A stretch of 63,766 bases of DNA, from positions 1 through 63,766 of the forward strand of contig CANFPU010000007.1 of NCBI GenBank assembly GCA_947448955.1. The letters are read 5' to 3'. This DNA is from Burkholderiales bacterium. Its GTDB lineage: Bacteria; Pseudomonadota; Gammaproteobacteria; Burkholderiales; Burkholderiaceae_C. A model generated the notes under the pieces. It worked only from the letters and a program-made list of their open reading frames with translations, ran no database searches and was not told the DNA's origin. Of this stretch, positions 1 through 9,707 are shown one piece after another; the first letter of the stretch is position 1, and every line of letters starts with the position of its first letter. The position numbers were made by a program, and so were the translations under genes.

Positions 1-2
1 AC

Positions 3-296
3 GACGGGCGCAACTACGGCCTGGTGCTGGCCGATGACATCGTCGCCGCAATGGCCAAGTCACCGTCGTCGTTCTTGACTCTGCCTGCCAACGCCAAAGC
101 GCCGGCCTGCGTCCTGCCAGAGGACATCGGCGCCGATGCCGTGGCCACCGCCGTGCTGGCCTGCGACCTCAACACGCTGGTCGACGGCGCGACGGCGACC
201 GGTTACCTATGGGCCAGCGACCGCCACCTCGGCTCGAGCGCGCACAACAGAATCGGTTCACAGGCGGCAGCGCGAGCCCACGGCAACCCGTTCTGA
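3..296 (+). CDS. C-terminal fragment of a putative SGNH/GDSL-type esterase (5' end outside window)
   Basis: The reading frame is open from the window edge to a TGA at 294-296, so only the last 97 residues are seen and the true start is upstream. The end of the protein reads SDRHLGSSAHNRIGSQAAAR followed by an Asn-Pro-Phe terminus. A D-x-x-H pair close to the C terminus is what block V of SGNH/GDSL hydrolases looks like (the catalytic Asp and His), and secreted esterases of Burkholderiales often end in a similar way. The catalytic Ser block and any signal peptide would be upstream of the window. The family call is an inference from this short segment and could be wrong. Confidence 0.45.
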   Translation, partial: DGRNYGLVLADDIVAAMAKSPSSFLTLPANAKAPACVLPEDIGADAVATAVLACDLNTLVDGATATGYLWASDRHLGSSAHNRIGSQAAARAHGNPF

Positions 297-474
297 GCGT
301 CCCCTGCGTCGGGCTGCAGCGCCTGGCTGAGCACAGGGCTCCTCAGTCTAGGATCATCGAGCGTCGGCGCGGAGAGATGGTGGCATAGCGTCTGCACTCG
401 ATGCATGACCGGCCTGCCCCGGCCGCCCGCCAAGACCGCGACTGATGGGTCGACCGCTAAACTCTGCGTCCGCC

Positions 475-1251
475 ATGACGCCCTGCTTGCTCGCACTCGA
501 CACCTCGACCGACCTGATGGCGGTGGCACTGCTCACGCCGGCCGGCGAATACCTCGCCAACGAGCAAGGCGGACCGCTGGCTTCTGCCAGGCTGATCCCA
601 TTGCTGCTGAACTTGCTGGCCGAGGCCGGCGTGGCACTGCATCAGGTGCAAGCGATCGCCTTTGGTCAAGGGCCGGGCGCTTTCACCGGCTTGCGCACCG
701 CCTGCGCGGTGGCACAGGGATTGGCATTCGCCGGCAACACCCCGGTGCTGGCGATCGACAGCCTGATGCTGGTGGCCGAAGACGCTAGGGTGCAAGCGAA
801 CGGGTGCGAGGCGCCCAACAAGGCTCGCGTCGGTTTGAACATTCCGAGCGCGCCTGAAGACTGGTGGGTCGCGATGGACGCCCGAATGGACGAGGTCTAT
901 GCCGCTCGATATCGACATGACGGCGAGAGCTGGCAGACCCGCATGGCACCGCAACTGTGGACGCTGCCAGCGCTGTCCCGCGCCTGGGTCGCTGAGCCGC
1001 CTCGGCGCGTGGCCGGCAATGCGGCAAGCGCATTTGGCGATCGGCTGCCCTGGGGCGACATTGAGTGCTGGCCCGAGACCCAAAACCGAGCCGGGGCGCT
1101 GCTGCGCTTGGCGCGTGCGGCCTGGGAACAAGGCCGGGGTATCGCCGCCGACGAAGCCCTACCGCTGTACCTGCGCGACAAGGTCGCACTGACCAGCGCT
1201 GAGCGTTTGGTGCAACGCCAAACCGTGGCGCCTGCGGCAAGGCCCGCGTGA
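475..1251 (+). CDS. tsaB: tRNA threonylcarbamoyladenosine biosynthesis protein TsaB
   Basis: TsaB is the ASKHA-fold partner that dimerises with TsaD and works with TsaE to place the threonylcarbamoyl group on A37 of ANN-decoding tRNAs. The N terminus LLALDTSTDLMAVAL is the typical TsaB opening, and FGQGPGAFTGLRTACAVAQG is its conserved central segment. An in-frame ATG exists ten codons earlier, but the start at 475 places the family motif at the usual position. The length (258 residues) is normal for the longer betaproteobacterial form. It overlaps rimI by 4 bp, so the two are probably translationally coupled. Confidence 0.95.
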   Translation: MTPCLLALDTSTDLMAVALLTPAGEYLANEQGGPLASARLIPLLLNLLAEAGVALHQVQAIAFGQGPGAFTGLRTACAVAQGLAFAGNTPVLAIDSLMLVAEDARVQANGCEAPNKARVGLNIPSAPEDWWVAMDARMDEVYAARYRHDGESWQTRMAPQLWTLPALSRAWVAEPPRRVAGNAASAFGDRLPWGDIECWPETQNRAGALLRLARAAWEQGRGIAADEALPLYLRDKVALTSAERLVQRQTVAPAARPA

Positions 1252-1763
1252 GCGACCGTCACTTGCCAGCAACCTGGTACCGGCCGATGACCGTGGCCGA
1301 CCTGGACGAGGTGCTGGCGCTGGAACTGCGCGCTTACAGCCATCCCTGGTCCCGAGGCAACTTCATCGACTCGCTGGCGGCGGCTTACACCGCCGAGCTG
1401 CGGCTGGACGGCGACGGGCGACTGCTGGGCTATTTTGTTGCCTTGCAAGGTTTCGAGGAAACCCATTTGCTCAACATCACGGTAGCGTCGTATGCGCAGC
1501 GCGCCGGGCATGGCAGGGCCATGCTCGAACGGCTACACCGGCTGGCTCGCCAGCGCGGCGACCAGGCGCTGTGGCTGGAGGTGCGGCCGAGCAATCTGCC
1601 TGCGCGCGCGCTGTACCAGAGCCTGGGCTTTGTCCAGGTCGGCTGCCGGCGCGACTACTACCCAACCGACCGTCCGCAGCGTGAGGACGCATGGGTGATG
1701 AGACTTAATTTGGACGCCGAGGGCTGCGGCCTGGGCAAGCGAGGCCAAGATGCGCTGGTCTGA
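1248..1763 (+). CDS. rimI: Ribosomal protein bS18 alanine N-acetyltransferase RimI
   Basis: A GNAT-family acetyltransferase that uses acetyl-CoA to acetylate the N-terminal alanine of ribosomal protein S18. The acetyl-CoA loop is visible as QRAGHGRAMLERL (motif A, R/Q-x-x-G-x-G/A) and the C-terminal part carries LEVRPSNLPARALYQSLGF, the N-x-x-A-x-x-x-Y-x-x-x-G-F signature of RimI. The start is a GTG overlapping the tsaB stop (GTGA), matching the common tsaB-rimI coupling. At 171 residues it is slightly longer than E. coli RimI because of a short C-terminal tail, which overlaps the next gene by 14 bp. Confidence 0.93.
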   Translation: MSDRHLPATWYRPMTVADLDEVLALELRAYSHPWSRGNFIDSLAAAYTAELRLDGDGRLLGYFVALQGFEETHLLNITVASYAQRAGHGRAMLERLHRLARQRGDQALWLEVRPSNLPARALYQSLGFVQVGCRRDYYPTDRPQREDAWVMRLNLDAEGCGLGKRGQDALV

Positions 1764-2538
1764 GCCACAGCGCGCCATGCTTCGCGAGATGGGCTTGCGT
1801 CTATGGCGGCCTCAGACCGCTGCAGCGCCAGGCCTTGCCAGTCCTGGCACAACCGGGCCCAGCCATGCGCCGGCTGACGAATGGGCTGGGTCAATCAAAC
1901 CAAAGTCCGATGCGCCGCCAATCGCGGCATCAGGTCTGGCATTGACGGCGGCCACGATGGATTGGCCGGCACTGCAATCGACGGTCGAGAGCTGCCGTGC
2001 ATGCAGCCTGTGCGAAAACCGACGCAAGACCGTGTTCGGGGTTGGCCACCTGCGCGCGCAATGCATGGTCGTTGGCGAAGCACCTGGGGAACAAGAGGAC
2101 GCCAGGGGTGAACCCTTTGTCGGCGATTCGGGTCAGTTGCTCGACCGCATGCTACGCGCGCTGGGCCTGAGTCGCGAGGCCACCCAACCCGATGATGCGG
2201 CCCGCCAGGTGTTCATCACCAACACCGTGAAGTGCCGGCCACCGCGCAACCGCAACCCCACGGGCGACGAGTTGTCCGCTTGCCAGCCCTTTCTGCAGCG
2301 ACAGGTCGCGTTGGTGCAGCCGAAGGTCATCATCGCGATGGGCGCCTTCGCAGCGCGCTCGCTGCTCGGCAGCGACGAGCCGATCGGTAAGCTACGCGGT
2401 CGCATGCACCGTTGGCGCGGCGTGCCCGTGGTAGTCACCTACCACCCGGCCTACCTGCTGCGCCAGCCTGCCGACAAGGCCCGCGCCTGGGAAGATCTGT
2501 GCCTGGCGGCGACCTGCCTGGCGCCGCGAGCCGACTGA
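1750..2538 (+). CDS. Uracil-DNA glycosylase, family 4 type
   Basis: Removes uracil from DNA as the first step of base excision repair. Cysteines in the C-R-A-C-S-L-C segment and further downstream fit the iron-sulfur cluster of family 4 enzymes. VVGEAPGEQEDARGEPFVG is the GEAPG-x-x-E active-site motif, FITNTVKCRPPRNRNP is the family's second block, and VTYHPAYLLR is the substrate-clamping H-P-x-x-L-L motif. The first 75 or so residues are a Pro/Ala-rich linker, as in Burkholderiales homologues that carry such an extension. It overlaps rimI and forms one transcription unit with tsaB-rimI. Confidence 0.92.
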   Translation: MRWSEPQRAMLREMGLRLWRPQTAAAPGLASPGTTGPSHAPADEWAGSIKPKSDAPPIAASGLALTAATMDWPALQSTVESCRACSLCENRRKTVFGVGHLRAQCMVVGEAPGEQEDARGEPFVGDSGQLLDRMLRALGLSREATQPDDAARQVFITNTVKCRPPRNRNPTGDELSACQPFLQRQVALVQPKVIIAMGAFAARSLLGSDEPIGKLRGRMHRWRGVPVVVTYHPAYLLRQPADKARAWEDLCLAATCLAPRAD

Positions 2539-2568
2539 CGCGCGGCAAGGTCGGCGCCGCTGCGGGCC

Positions 2569-3957
2569 TCAGCCCTTGGCCGTTTTGGCCGCCTTGACAG
2601 GCCGCTTCCATCCCGTGATCGAGACCTGTTTGCCGCGCGCCACGGTCAGTTCACCAGGGGCAGTGTTCTTGCTCACGGTGCTGCCGCCACCCACGGTGCC
2701 GCCATCGCCGATATTCAGTGGTGCGATCAGTACGCAGTTGCTGCCGATATGCACATCGTCGCCAATCACCGTGCGGTGCTTGTTCGCGCCGTCATAGTTG
2801 GCGGTGATGCTGCCGGCGCCGAAGTTCACCCGCTCGCCGACGGTCGCGTCGCCAAGGTAGGCCAGGTGATTGGCCTTGGCGCCCTTGGCCAGGGTCGAGT
2901 TCTTGACCTCGACGAAGTTGCCGATGTGCACGTCCTGGCCGAGTTCGGCACCAGGACGAAGGCGCGCGAAAGGCCCCACCAGCGCACCGGCACCAACCTG
3001 GGCGCCCTCGATGTGGCTGAAAGGATATATCACCGCACCCGTCGCAATCACCGCATCGCGGATCACGCAGTGCGCACCGATGCGAACCTCGTCGCCCAAC
3101 GTCACCGCCCCCTCGAAGACACAGCTGATGTCGATCTCGACGTCACGGCCCGTGGCGAGCGTGCCTCGCAGATCGAAGCGCGCCGGGTCGGCCAGCCGTA
3201 CACCGGCCTCCATCAGTGCCTCGGCCTGGCGGCGCTGAAGTCGGCGCTCAAGATCCGCGAGCTGTAGGGGGCTGTTCACGCCCAAGACCTCGGTGTCGTC
3301 GTGCGCATGGGTGGCGACCACCGGCACGCCGTCGGCCACCGCCATCGCCACGATATCCGTCAGGTAGTACTCGCCCTGCGCGTTCTGGTTGTTCAGCGCA
3401 GCGACCCAGCGCTTGAGCAGCGCGGTGGGCGCAGCCATCATGCCGGTGTAGACCTCGGTGATCTCGCGCTGCGCCGCAGTCGCATCCTTGTGCTCGACAA
3501 TGCCCAGCACACGGCCACCGTCCGCGTCGCCCGATCGCAAGATGCGGCCATAGCCCGTGGCATCGTCGAGCTTGATGGTCAGCAGCGCCAGGTGCTGTCC
3601 GCCACAGGCCTCGGCCAGCGCTTGGGCCGTGCCAGCCTCGATGAGCGGCACGTCACCGTTGAGGATCAACGTGGTACCGTTTTCGGCCAACTTCGGCGCC
3701 ACCTGCGCGATCGCATGCCCTGTGCCCAACTGCGGGATCTGGCGCACAGCCAGCGCGCCCGTGCCAGCGATGGCAGACTCTACCGCCTCAGCACCGTGAC
3801 CGGTGATGACCCAGCAGTGGTGCTCGCCCAGCCTCGCCGTGGTGGTCAGCACATGCGCCAACAACGGACGCCCTGCCAGCCGGTGCAGCACCTTGGGCAG
3901 GCTCGACTTCATCCGGGTCCCTTTGCCCGCTGCCATGATCACGATATCCAAAGCCAT
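2569..3957 (-). CDS. glmU: Bifunctional GlmU (UDP-GlcNAc pyrophosphorylase / GlcN-1-P acetyltransferase)
   Basis: Catalyses the last two steps to UDP-N-acetylglucosamine, the precursor for peptidoglycan and lipopolysaccharide. The N-terminal nucleotidyltransferase domain begins MAAGKGTRMKSSLPKVLH (nucleotide-binding loop with the catalytic Arg and Lys), followed by LGTGHAIAQ. The C-terminal half is a left-handed beta-helix of hexapeptide repeats including EVKNSTLAKGAKANHLAYLG and FGAGSITANYDG, the acetyltransferase site. Full length at 462 residues. It converges with the uracil-DNA glycosylase and diverges from the lipoprotein gene with essentially no space between the start codons. Confidence 0.98.
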   Translation of the reverse strand: MALDIVIMAAGKGTRMKSSLPKVLHRLAGRPLLAHVLTTTARLGEHHCWVITGHGAEAVESAIAGTGALAVRQIPQLGTGHAIAQVAPKLAENGTTLILNGDVPLIEAGTAQALAEACGGQHLALLTIKLDDATGYGRILRSGDADGGRVLGIVEHKDATAAQREITEVYTGMMAAPTALLKRWVAALNNQNAQGEYYLTDIVAMAVADGVPVVATHAHDDTEVLGVNSPLQLADLERRLQRRQAEALMEAGVRLADPARFDLRGTLATGRDVEIDISCVFEGAVTLGDEVRIGAHCVIRDAVIATGAVIYPFSHIEGAQVGAGALVGPFARLRPGAELGQDVHIGNFVEVKNSTLAKGAKANHLAYLGDATVGERVNFGAGSITANYDGANKHRTVIGDDVHIGSNCVLIAPLNIGDGGTVGGGSTVSKNTAPGELTVARGKQVSITGWKRPVKAAKTAKG

Positions 3958-3961
3958 GAGA

Positions 3962-4825
3962 ATGCCTGTGCCGATGCGTATGAGAGGCTGGATTATCCTG
4001 TTGCTGCCGCTGCTGGCGGCCTGCAGCGCGCTGCAGTTGAGCTACAACCAAGGCGCGACGCTGGCTTACTGGTGGCTTGATGGCTATGTCGATTTCAGCG
4101 CCGAGCAGTCGCCGCGCGTCAAGACTGCGCTCGAGGAGTGGTTTGCCTGGCATCGTGCCAGCCAATTGCCCGACTACGCCCAGGCGCTCGCGGCCGCTCA
4201 GGCACTGGCCGCGGACAAAATCACACCGGCACAGGTCTGTAGCACGGTTGCCGCCTGGCAGCAGCGCTTAGAGCGCGCTTACGAGCGCGCCATGCCGGCG
4301 CTGGCCGAGCAGGTGCGAACACTGTCGCCCGAGCAGCTCCGGCACCTGGAAAGGCAACAGGCCAAGAAGCATCAAGAGGCCGTCGCCGAATACCTGCAGC
4401 CGACGCTGGCCGAGCGCCAGCGGCTGAACTTCGAGCGCTCGCTGGATCGGGCCGAATCGCTATACGGCAAGCTCGACGAGGCGCAGCGTCGTTTGCTGGC
4501 GGCAGAGCTCGCAGCGTCGCCCTTCGATCCCGAGCGCTGGCTGGCCGAGCGGCGCCAGCGCCAGCTCGACCTCTTGCGAAGCCTGCGCCAGTGGCAGGCC
4601 GATGACCCCGATCCGGCCACTTTGCAGGCGGGACTGCGCAGGCTGGGAGCCGAACTCTCTCAGTCGCCGCGCAGCGAGTACCGGGCCTATGCTGAGCGGT
4701 TGATGGAATCCAACTGCGCGATGATGGCCAAGTTGCACAACAGCAGCACCGCATCGCAGCGACGGCGGGCCGTCGACAAGCTCAAGTCCTGGGAAACCGA
4801 CTTGCGCGCGCTGGCCCGCCGCTGA
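3962..4825 (+). CDS. DUF6279-like lipoprotein of unknown function
   Basis: A predicted lipoprotein: a short Arg-rich N terminus, the hydrophobic stretch WIILLLPLLAAC, and a lipobox LAAC whose Cys would be lipidated. The mature part (about 265 residues) is almost wholly alpha-helical, rich in Ala, Leu, Arg and Glu, with Gln/Arg-rich amphipathic stretches and no catalytic motif that I recognise. It resembles the DUF6279 lipoproteins common in Proteobacteria, whose function is unknown. Several in-frame ATGs (3956, 3962, 3974, 3980) are possible starts; 3974 would give the most compact signal peptide. The start abuts that of divergent glmU. Confidence 0.75.
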   Translation: MPVPMRMRGWIILLLPLLAACSALQLSYNQGATLAYWWLDGYVDFSAEQSPRVKTALEEWFAWHRASQLPDYAQALAAAQALAADKITPAQVCSTVAAWQQRLERAYERAMPALAEQVRTLSPEQLRHLERQQAKKHQEAVAEYLQPTLAERQRLNFERSLDRAESLYGKLDEAQRRLLAAELAASPFDPERWLAERRQRQLDLLRSLRQWQADDPDPATLQAGLRRLGAELSQSPRSEYRAYAERLMESNCAMMAKLHNSSTASQRRRAVDKLKSWETDLRALARR

Positions 4826-4875
4826 ACCGGTCCCGGCCCGCAGCCTGCATGGGCAAACATCGGACAATCCAGGGC

Positions 4876-5598
4876 ATGAGACCCTGGCAAGCCCTGATCC
4901 GACATGCCGAGTACCGACGCGGCGCTCGCGAGATGGGTGGGGTGGCGCTGGGATTGGCCGCCTGGGGCTTGGTGACAGGCGTGGCCATGGTCCAAAGTGG
5001 CCTGGACCCCTGGCTTGCCGCACTGATGTCGATCACGGTGTTCTCAGGCACGGCGCAGTTGGCCGTCGCGCCATTGATCGCCAGCGGCGCACCGATCTGG
5101 GTGGTCTGGGCGACAGCCACCTGCCTGAACCTGCGCTTCGTGGTCTTCAGCGCGCTTTGGCGGCCTTACCTGGCACATCTGCCACTCGGCCGCCGCGCGC
5201 GAATGGCCTTCTTTGCCGCTGATCTGAACTACGTGATGTTCATGCTGCGATTCCCAGAACCCAGACCTTTGCCAGAGCAGATCCCCTATTTTTGGGGTGG
5301 CGTGCTGGTCAATGCAGGCTCCTGGCATCTGGGGTCTTTGCTGGGCATCGCACTGGGCCACCACATCCCTGCGCAGTGGGGACTCGGCTTCGCCGGCACC
5401 GTCGCACTGTTGGCGATGACCTGCTCACTGCTCTCGGACCGCAGCACCTGGCTGCCGGCCTTGGTGGGCGGCAGCGCAGCAGTCGCGGCGTTTGCGCTGC
5501 CGCTCAGGCTCAACATGCTGGTGGCGATTGCAGCAGCGGTGTTGGTGGGCACGGTGATCGACCGTACCCATCCGCCAAAATCCGCCAGCGCCAAATGA
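4876..5598 (+). CDS. azlC: AzlC-family branched-chain amino acid exporter, large subunit
   Basis: Large membrane subunit of the two-component AzlCD exporters, which in characterised cases move branched-chain amino acids out of the cell. The translation has the family features: an amphipathic N terminus with the G-x-x-E/A-M-G-G-V-A-L-G-L turn, hydrophobic helices throughout, FSGTAQLAVAPLIASGAP (a highly conserved AzlC segment), and NLRFVVFSALWRP. I chose the ATG at 4876 rather than one nine codons upstream because the family starts close to this motif. It is followed after 52 bp by its small-subunit partner. The substrate in this organism is not determined by sequence. Confidence 0.9.
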   Translation: MRPWQALIRHAEYRRGAREMGGVALGLAAWGLVTGVAMVQSGLDPWLAALMSITVFSGTAQLAVAPLIASGAPIWVVWATATCLNLRFVVFSALWRPYLAHLPLGRRARMAFFAADLNYVMFMLRFPEPRPLPEQIPYFWGGVLVNAGSWHLGSLLGIALGHHIPAQWGLGFAGTVALLAMTCSLLSDRSTWLPALVGGSAAVAAFALPLRLNMLVAIAAAVLVGTVIDRTHPPKSASAK

Positions 5599-5650
5599 TC
5601 GACCGCGCCATATCGCCGGCAGGGGTTGCGCGCGAACTTCAAGACAACGC

Positions 5651-5980
5651 ATGAGCAACTGGCAGACCCTGTTGACCATCGCCGGGATGGTGCTGATCAC
5701 GCTGTTGACACGCGGCTTCTTCATCCTGCCGTCGCGAGAGCTACCGCTGCCCAATTGGCTGCGCGAGGGTCTGCGCTACGCGCCGATCGGCGCACTGGCG
5801 GCAGTGATCGCGCCAGAGTTGGTGATGACCCAAGGCCAATTGATCAACCATTGGGCTGACGCGCGGCTGCTCGGCGCGGTAGCGGCGGTGATCTGGTATG
5901 CCTGGCGACGCGACATGCTGAGCACGATCATCGTGGGCACCGCGGTGATGTTGATGCTTCGCCTGGGGCCGGGCTGGTGA
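5651..5980 (+). CDS. azlD: AzlD-family branched-chain amino acid exporter, small subunit
   Basis: Small (109-residue) hydrophobic protein with about four membrane segments, encoded directly after azlC. The central [21 protein letters not shown] matches the AzlD family pattern L-x-x-x-L-x-x-x-P-x-A-x-L-x-A-I-x-x-x-x. AzlC and AzlD are thought to form the exporter together. The ATG at 5651 is the only sensible start. The next gene, pgk, begins 55 bp later and may be in the same transcript, but the functions are unrelated. Confidence 0.88.
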   Translation: MSNWQTLLTIAGMVLITLLTRGFFILPSRELPLPNWLREGLRYAPIGALAAVIAPELVMTQGQLINHWADARLLGAVAAVIWYAWRRDMLSTIIVGTAVMLMLRLGPGW

Positions 5981-6035
5981 TCTGCCACACTTGCCGTTTG
6001 AACCCAGGCCCTACCAACCCTCCTCACTGCTGACC

Positions 6036-7229
6036 ATGAACATCATCCGACTCGACGAACTCGTCGCCCAAGGCAAACTGGCCGGCCAACGCGTGTTCAT
6101 CCGTGCCGATCTCAACGTGCCCCAGGATGATGCAGGCCACATCACCGAGGACACCCGTATCCGTGCCTCGGTGCCTTGCATACAGACAGCCCTGACGGCT
6201 GGAGCAGCCGTGATGGTCACCTCACACCTGGGTAGGCCCACGGAGGGCCAGTTCAAGCCCGAGGACTCGCTGGCGCCGGTCGCCCAGCGACTGGGTGAGT
6301 TGCTGGGCCTAGAAGTGCGCCTGGTCTCGAACTGGGTCGACGGCGTTCAGGTCAACCCCGGCCAGGTCGTCCTGCTCGAAAACTGTCGGCTCAACCCAGG
6401 CGAGAAGAAGAACAGCGAGTCGCTGGCGCGCAAGATGGCGGCCCTATGCGACATTTTTGTCAACGACGCCTTCGGCACCGCCCACCGCGCCGAAGGCACG
6501 ACAAACGGCATCGCCAGATTCGCCCCTGTGGCCTGCGCCGGGCCGCTGCTGTCAGCGGAAGTCGATGCGATCACCAAAGCGCTCAGCGCACCGAAGCGCC
6601 CCTTGCTGGCGATCGTTGCCGGCAGCAAGGTCAGCACCAAATTGACCATCCTGCAGAGCCTGGCAGCCAAGGTCGACGGGCTGATCGTCGGCGGCGGCAT
6701 CGCCAACACCTTCATGCTGGCGGCGGGACTGAAGATCGGCAAGAGCCTGGCGGAACCCGACCTGGTAGACGCCGCCAAAGCCGTGATCGCAGCGATGGCC
6801 GCGCGCGGTGCGGCCGTGCCGATCCCGCTCGATGTGGTGTGCGCCAAGCGCTTCGCGGCCGATGCCCCGGCCACGGTCAAGGACGCCCATTCGGTCGACG
6901 ATGACGACTTGATCCTGGACATCGGGCCCAAGACCGCAGCGCTCTTGGCCGCGCAACTCAAGGCTGCAGGCACCATTGTCTGGAATGGTCCGGTGGGAGT
7001 GTTCGAATTTGACGCCTTCTCGCACGGCACTGAGACGATTGCGCGCGCGATCGCGGCCAGCCCAGCGTTCTCGATCGCCGGGGGCGGCGATACGCTGGCG
7101 GCCATCGCGAAATACCGCATCGCAGACCACGTCGGCTACATCTCCACCGGCGGCGGCGCATTTCTGGAGATGCTCGAAGGCAAGACCCTGCCGGCGCTAG
7201 ACATCCTGGCGCAGCGCGCCAAGGGTTGA
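6036..7229 (+). CDS. pgk: Phosphoglycerate kinase
   Basis: Cytosolic enzyme of glycolysis and the Calvin cycle that interconverts 1,3-bisphosphoglycerate plus ADP and 3-phosphoglycerate plus ATP. It opens with [13 protein letters not shown] (substrate-binding Arg and Asp/Asn), has TSHLGRP (3-phosphoglycerate site), [12 protein letters not shown], and the C-terminal ATP-site signature WNGPVGVFE followed by the GGGDT loop. 397 residues, the family length. The start at 6036 is preferred to an upstream in-frame ATG because it gives the standard N terminus. It heads a run of carbon-metabolism genes (maeB, pyk, fbaA) on the same strand. Confidence 0.98.
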   Translation: MNIIRLDELVAQGKLAGQRVFIRADLNVPQDDAGHITEDTRIRASVPCIQTALTAGAAVMVTSHLGRPTEGQFKPEDSLAPVAQRLGELLGLEVRLVSNWVDGVQVNPGQVVLLENCRLNPGEKKNSESLARKMAALCDIFVNDAFGTAHRAEGTTNGIARFAPVACAGPLLSAEVDAITKALSAPKRPLLAIVAGSKVSTKLTILQSLAAKVDGLIVGGGIANTFMLAAGLKIGKSLAEPDLVDAAKAVIAAMAARGAAVPIPLDVVCAKRFAADAPATVKDAHSVDDDDLILDIGPKTAALLAAQLKAAGTIVWNGPVGVFEFDAFSHGTETIARAIAASPAFSIAGGGDTLAAIAKYRIADHVGYISTGGGAFLEMLEGKTLPALDILAQRAKG

Positions 7230-7301
7230 ACGGCATCGGCACAACGTCCCCGAATCAAGCGTAACCTTGGGCTATCAACCACCGTCTAAGGTTTCGCTCT
7301 C

Positions 7302-9632
7302 ATGAACAAGCCCCTGTCCCCCGCCGAACAAGCACTGCGCGACGCCGCGCGCGACTACCACCGCAGCCCGACGCGAGGCAAGGTTTCCGTCACCCCTACC
7401 AAGCCGCTGTCCAACCAGAGAGACCTGAGCTTGGCTTACTCGCCGGGGGTTGCCTATCCCTGCCTCGACATCGAGCGCGACCCGAGCCTGGCGGCCGAAT
7501 TCACCTCGCGCGGCAACCTGGTCGGCGTGATCACCAACGGTACCGCGGTGCTGGGTCTGGGCGACATCGGTCCGCTCGCGGCCAAGCCGGTGATGGAAGG
7601 CAAAGGCTGCTTGTTCAAGAAGTTCGCCGGTATCGACGTTTTCGACATCGAACTCGCAGAGCGCGACCCCGACAAGTTGGTCGAGATCATCGCCGCGCTC
7701 GAGCCGACGTTGGGCGGCATCAACCTCGAGGACATCAAAGCGCCGGAGTGCTTCGTCGTCGAGCGCAAGCTGCGTGAGCGGCTGAAAATTCCCGTCTTCC
7801 ACGATGACCAGCATGGCACCGCAATCATCTCATCGGCAGCGCTGCTCAACGCGCTCGAACTGGTCGGCAAGACTATCGGCGATGTCAAGCTGGTGGTGTC
7901 AGGCGCAGGCGCTGCGGCCATTGCCTGCCTCGACCTGATGGTCAGCCTGGGCGCCAAGATCGAGAACATTTTTGTCTGCGACTCCAAAGGCGTGATCCAA
8001 GAGCGTCGCGCTGATGTGGCCGCCGGCCGCCTCGACGAGACCAAGCAGCGATATTGCCAGCGCACCGAGGCGACGACGCTGAGCGATGCGATCGTTGACG
8101 CCGATGTCTTCCTCGGCTGCTCGGCAGCCGGCGTGCTGACGCCGGAGATGGTCAAGACCATGGGCAGCCAGCCGATCATTTTGGCGCTGGCCAACCCAGA
8201 ACCCGAGATTCGGCCCGAACTCGCCAAAGCCGCGAGGCCTGACTGCATCGTCGCCACCGGCCGCTCCGACTACCCGAACCAGGTCAACAACGTCCTGTGC
8301 TTCCCTTACATCTTCCGCGGCGCGCTCGACTGTGGCGCCACGACAATCAATGAGGCGATGAAGCTGGCTTGCGTGCGCGAGATCGCGGCGCTGGCCAAGG
8401 CCGAGGCGAGCGACGAGGTGGCCGCAGCCTATGCCGGCAAAGAGCTCAAGTTCGGCCCCGACTACATCATCCCCACGCCTTTCGACGTCCGGCTGATCCT
8501 GCGGATCGCCCCAGCGGTGGCGCAGGCCGCGGCCGAGTCCGGCGTCGCATCGCGGCCAATCGCCGATCTAGAGGCCTATCGGCAGCAACTCACCCGCTTC
8601 GTTTACCAGACCGGCATGGTGATGCAGCCGGTGTTCGCTGCCGCCCGCGCGGCCTGCGTCGGGAACGCCGCGCGCGTGGTCTATGCCGAAGGTGAAGACG
8701 AGCGTGTGCTGCGCGCCGTGCAGGTCGTGCTCGAAGAGGGCTTGGCCAGGCCGGTGCTGATCGGTCGACCAGCCGTGATCGCGATGCGCATCGAGCGTGC
8801 CGGGCTGAGGCTGACGGCAGGCGTCGACTTCGAAGTCTGCGACCCTGAGAACGACCCGCGCTTTCGCAGCTACTGGGAGCAGTACCACCAATTGATGGGG
8901 CGCGAAGGCATCTCGCCCGAAGCAGCCAAAGCAGCGGTGCGACGCAGCAATACGCTGATCGCCGCGCTGATGCTCAAACGCGGCGAGGCCGACGCGATGC
9001 TTTGCGGCCTAGTCGGCCGCTACGACGCCCACCTCGACCATGTGCGCCAGGTCATCGGATTGAAAGCAGGCGTCCGCACGATGGCCGCGATGAACGCGCT
9101 GCTGCTCGAGCAGCACACGTTGTTCTTGACCGACACCTTCGTCAACGAAGAACCCAGCGCCGAGGAACTGGCCGATATCGCGCTGATGGCCGCCGCCGAG
9201 GTTCAGCGCTTCGGCATGCCAGCCAAGGTGGCGTTCTTGTCACATTCGATGTATGGCAGTTCGCCTCGGGCTTCGGCGCGTCGGATGCGCAGTGCGCGCG
9301 ATCTGTTCGTCGCACGGGCACCCGAGATCGAATGCGATGGCGAATTGCAGGGCGACGCAGCGCTGTCAGAGGTCATCCGAGCGAGCTTCCTGACTGACGC
9401 AACGCTGACCGGCTCGGCCAACCTGCTGGTGCTGCCAAACCTGGACGCGGCCAACATCCTGTTCAACGTGCTCAAGGTCACCGCCAGCAACGGCGTGACG
9501 ATAGGTCCGATGCTACTCGGCGCTGCGGCGCCGGTGCACATCCTGACACCCTCAGCGACGATGCGCCGCTTGGTCAACATGACGGCACTGGCGGTCGCCG
9601 ACGCCGCAGAATCAAGGGCGCCAGGTCCTTGA
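7302..9632 (+). CDS. maeB: NADP-dependent malic enzyme with C-terminal phosphotransacetylase-like domain
   Basis: Converts malate to pyruvate and CO2 with NADP. Residues 1-430 are the malic enzyme part: [13 protein letters not shown] (catalytic Tyr), [39 protein letters not shown] (metal-binding Asp residues) and [13 protein letters not shown] (nucleotide-binding G-x-G-x-x-A). Residues from about 435 to the end resemble the phosphate acetyl/butyryltransferase family, including [13 protein letters not shown] and [15 protein letters not shown]. Such 'hybrid' malic enzymes use the C-terminal domain for acetyl-CoA sensing rather than catalysis. 776 residues, full length. It stands 72 bp after pgk and 75 bp before pyk. 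Confidence 0.97.
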   Translation: MNKPLSPAEQALRDAARDYHRSPTRGKVSVTPTKPLSNQRDLSLAYSPGVAYPCLDIERDPSLAAEFTSRGNLVGVITNGTAVLGLGDIGPLAAKPVMEGKGCLFKKFAGIDVFDIELAERDPDKLVEIIAALEPTLGGINLEDIKAPECFVVERKLRERLKIPVFHDDQHGTAIISSAALLNALELVGKTIGDVKLVVSGAGAAAIACLDLMVSLGAKIENIFVCDSKGVIQERRADVAAGRLDETKQRYCQRTEATTLSDAIVDADVFLGCSAAGVLTPEMVKTMGSQPIILALANPEPEIRPELAKAARPDCIVATGRSDYPNQVNNVLCFPYIFRGALDCGATTINEAMKLACVREIAALAKAEASDEVAAAYAGKELKFGPDYIIPTPFDVRLILRIAPAVAQAAAESGVASRPIADLEAYRQQLTRFVYQTGMVMQPVFAAARAACVGNAARVVYAEGEDERVLRAVQVVLEEGLARPVLIGRPAVIAMRIERAGLRLTAGVDFEVCDPENDPRFRSYWEQYHQLMGREGISPEAAKAAVRRSNTLIAALMLKRGEADAMLCGLVGRYDAHLDHVRQVIGLKAGVRTMAAMNALLLEQHTLFLTDTFVNEEPSAEELADIALMAAAEVQRFGMPAKVAFLSHSMYGSSPRASARRMRSARDLFVARAPEIECDGELQGDAALSEVIRASFLTDATLTGSANLLVLPNLDAANILFNVLKVTASNGVTIGPMLLGAAAPVHILTPSATMRRLVNMTALAVADAAESRAPGP

Positions 9633-9707
9633 AAGAAGACGTGGCACAACGAGCCCGGACATCAGCGACACCGATAATCCGGGCTTACTCCACAGTCGGA
9701 CCGAAAC

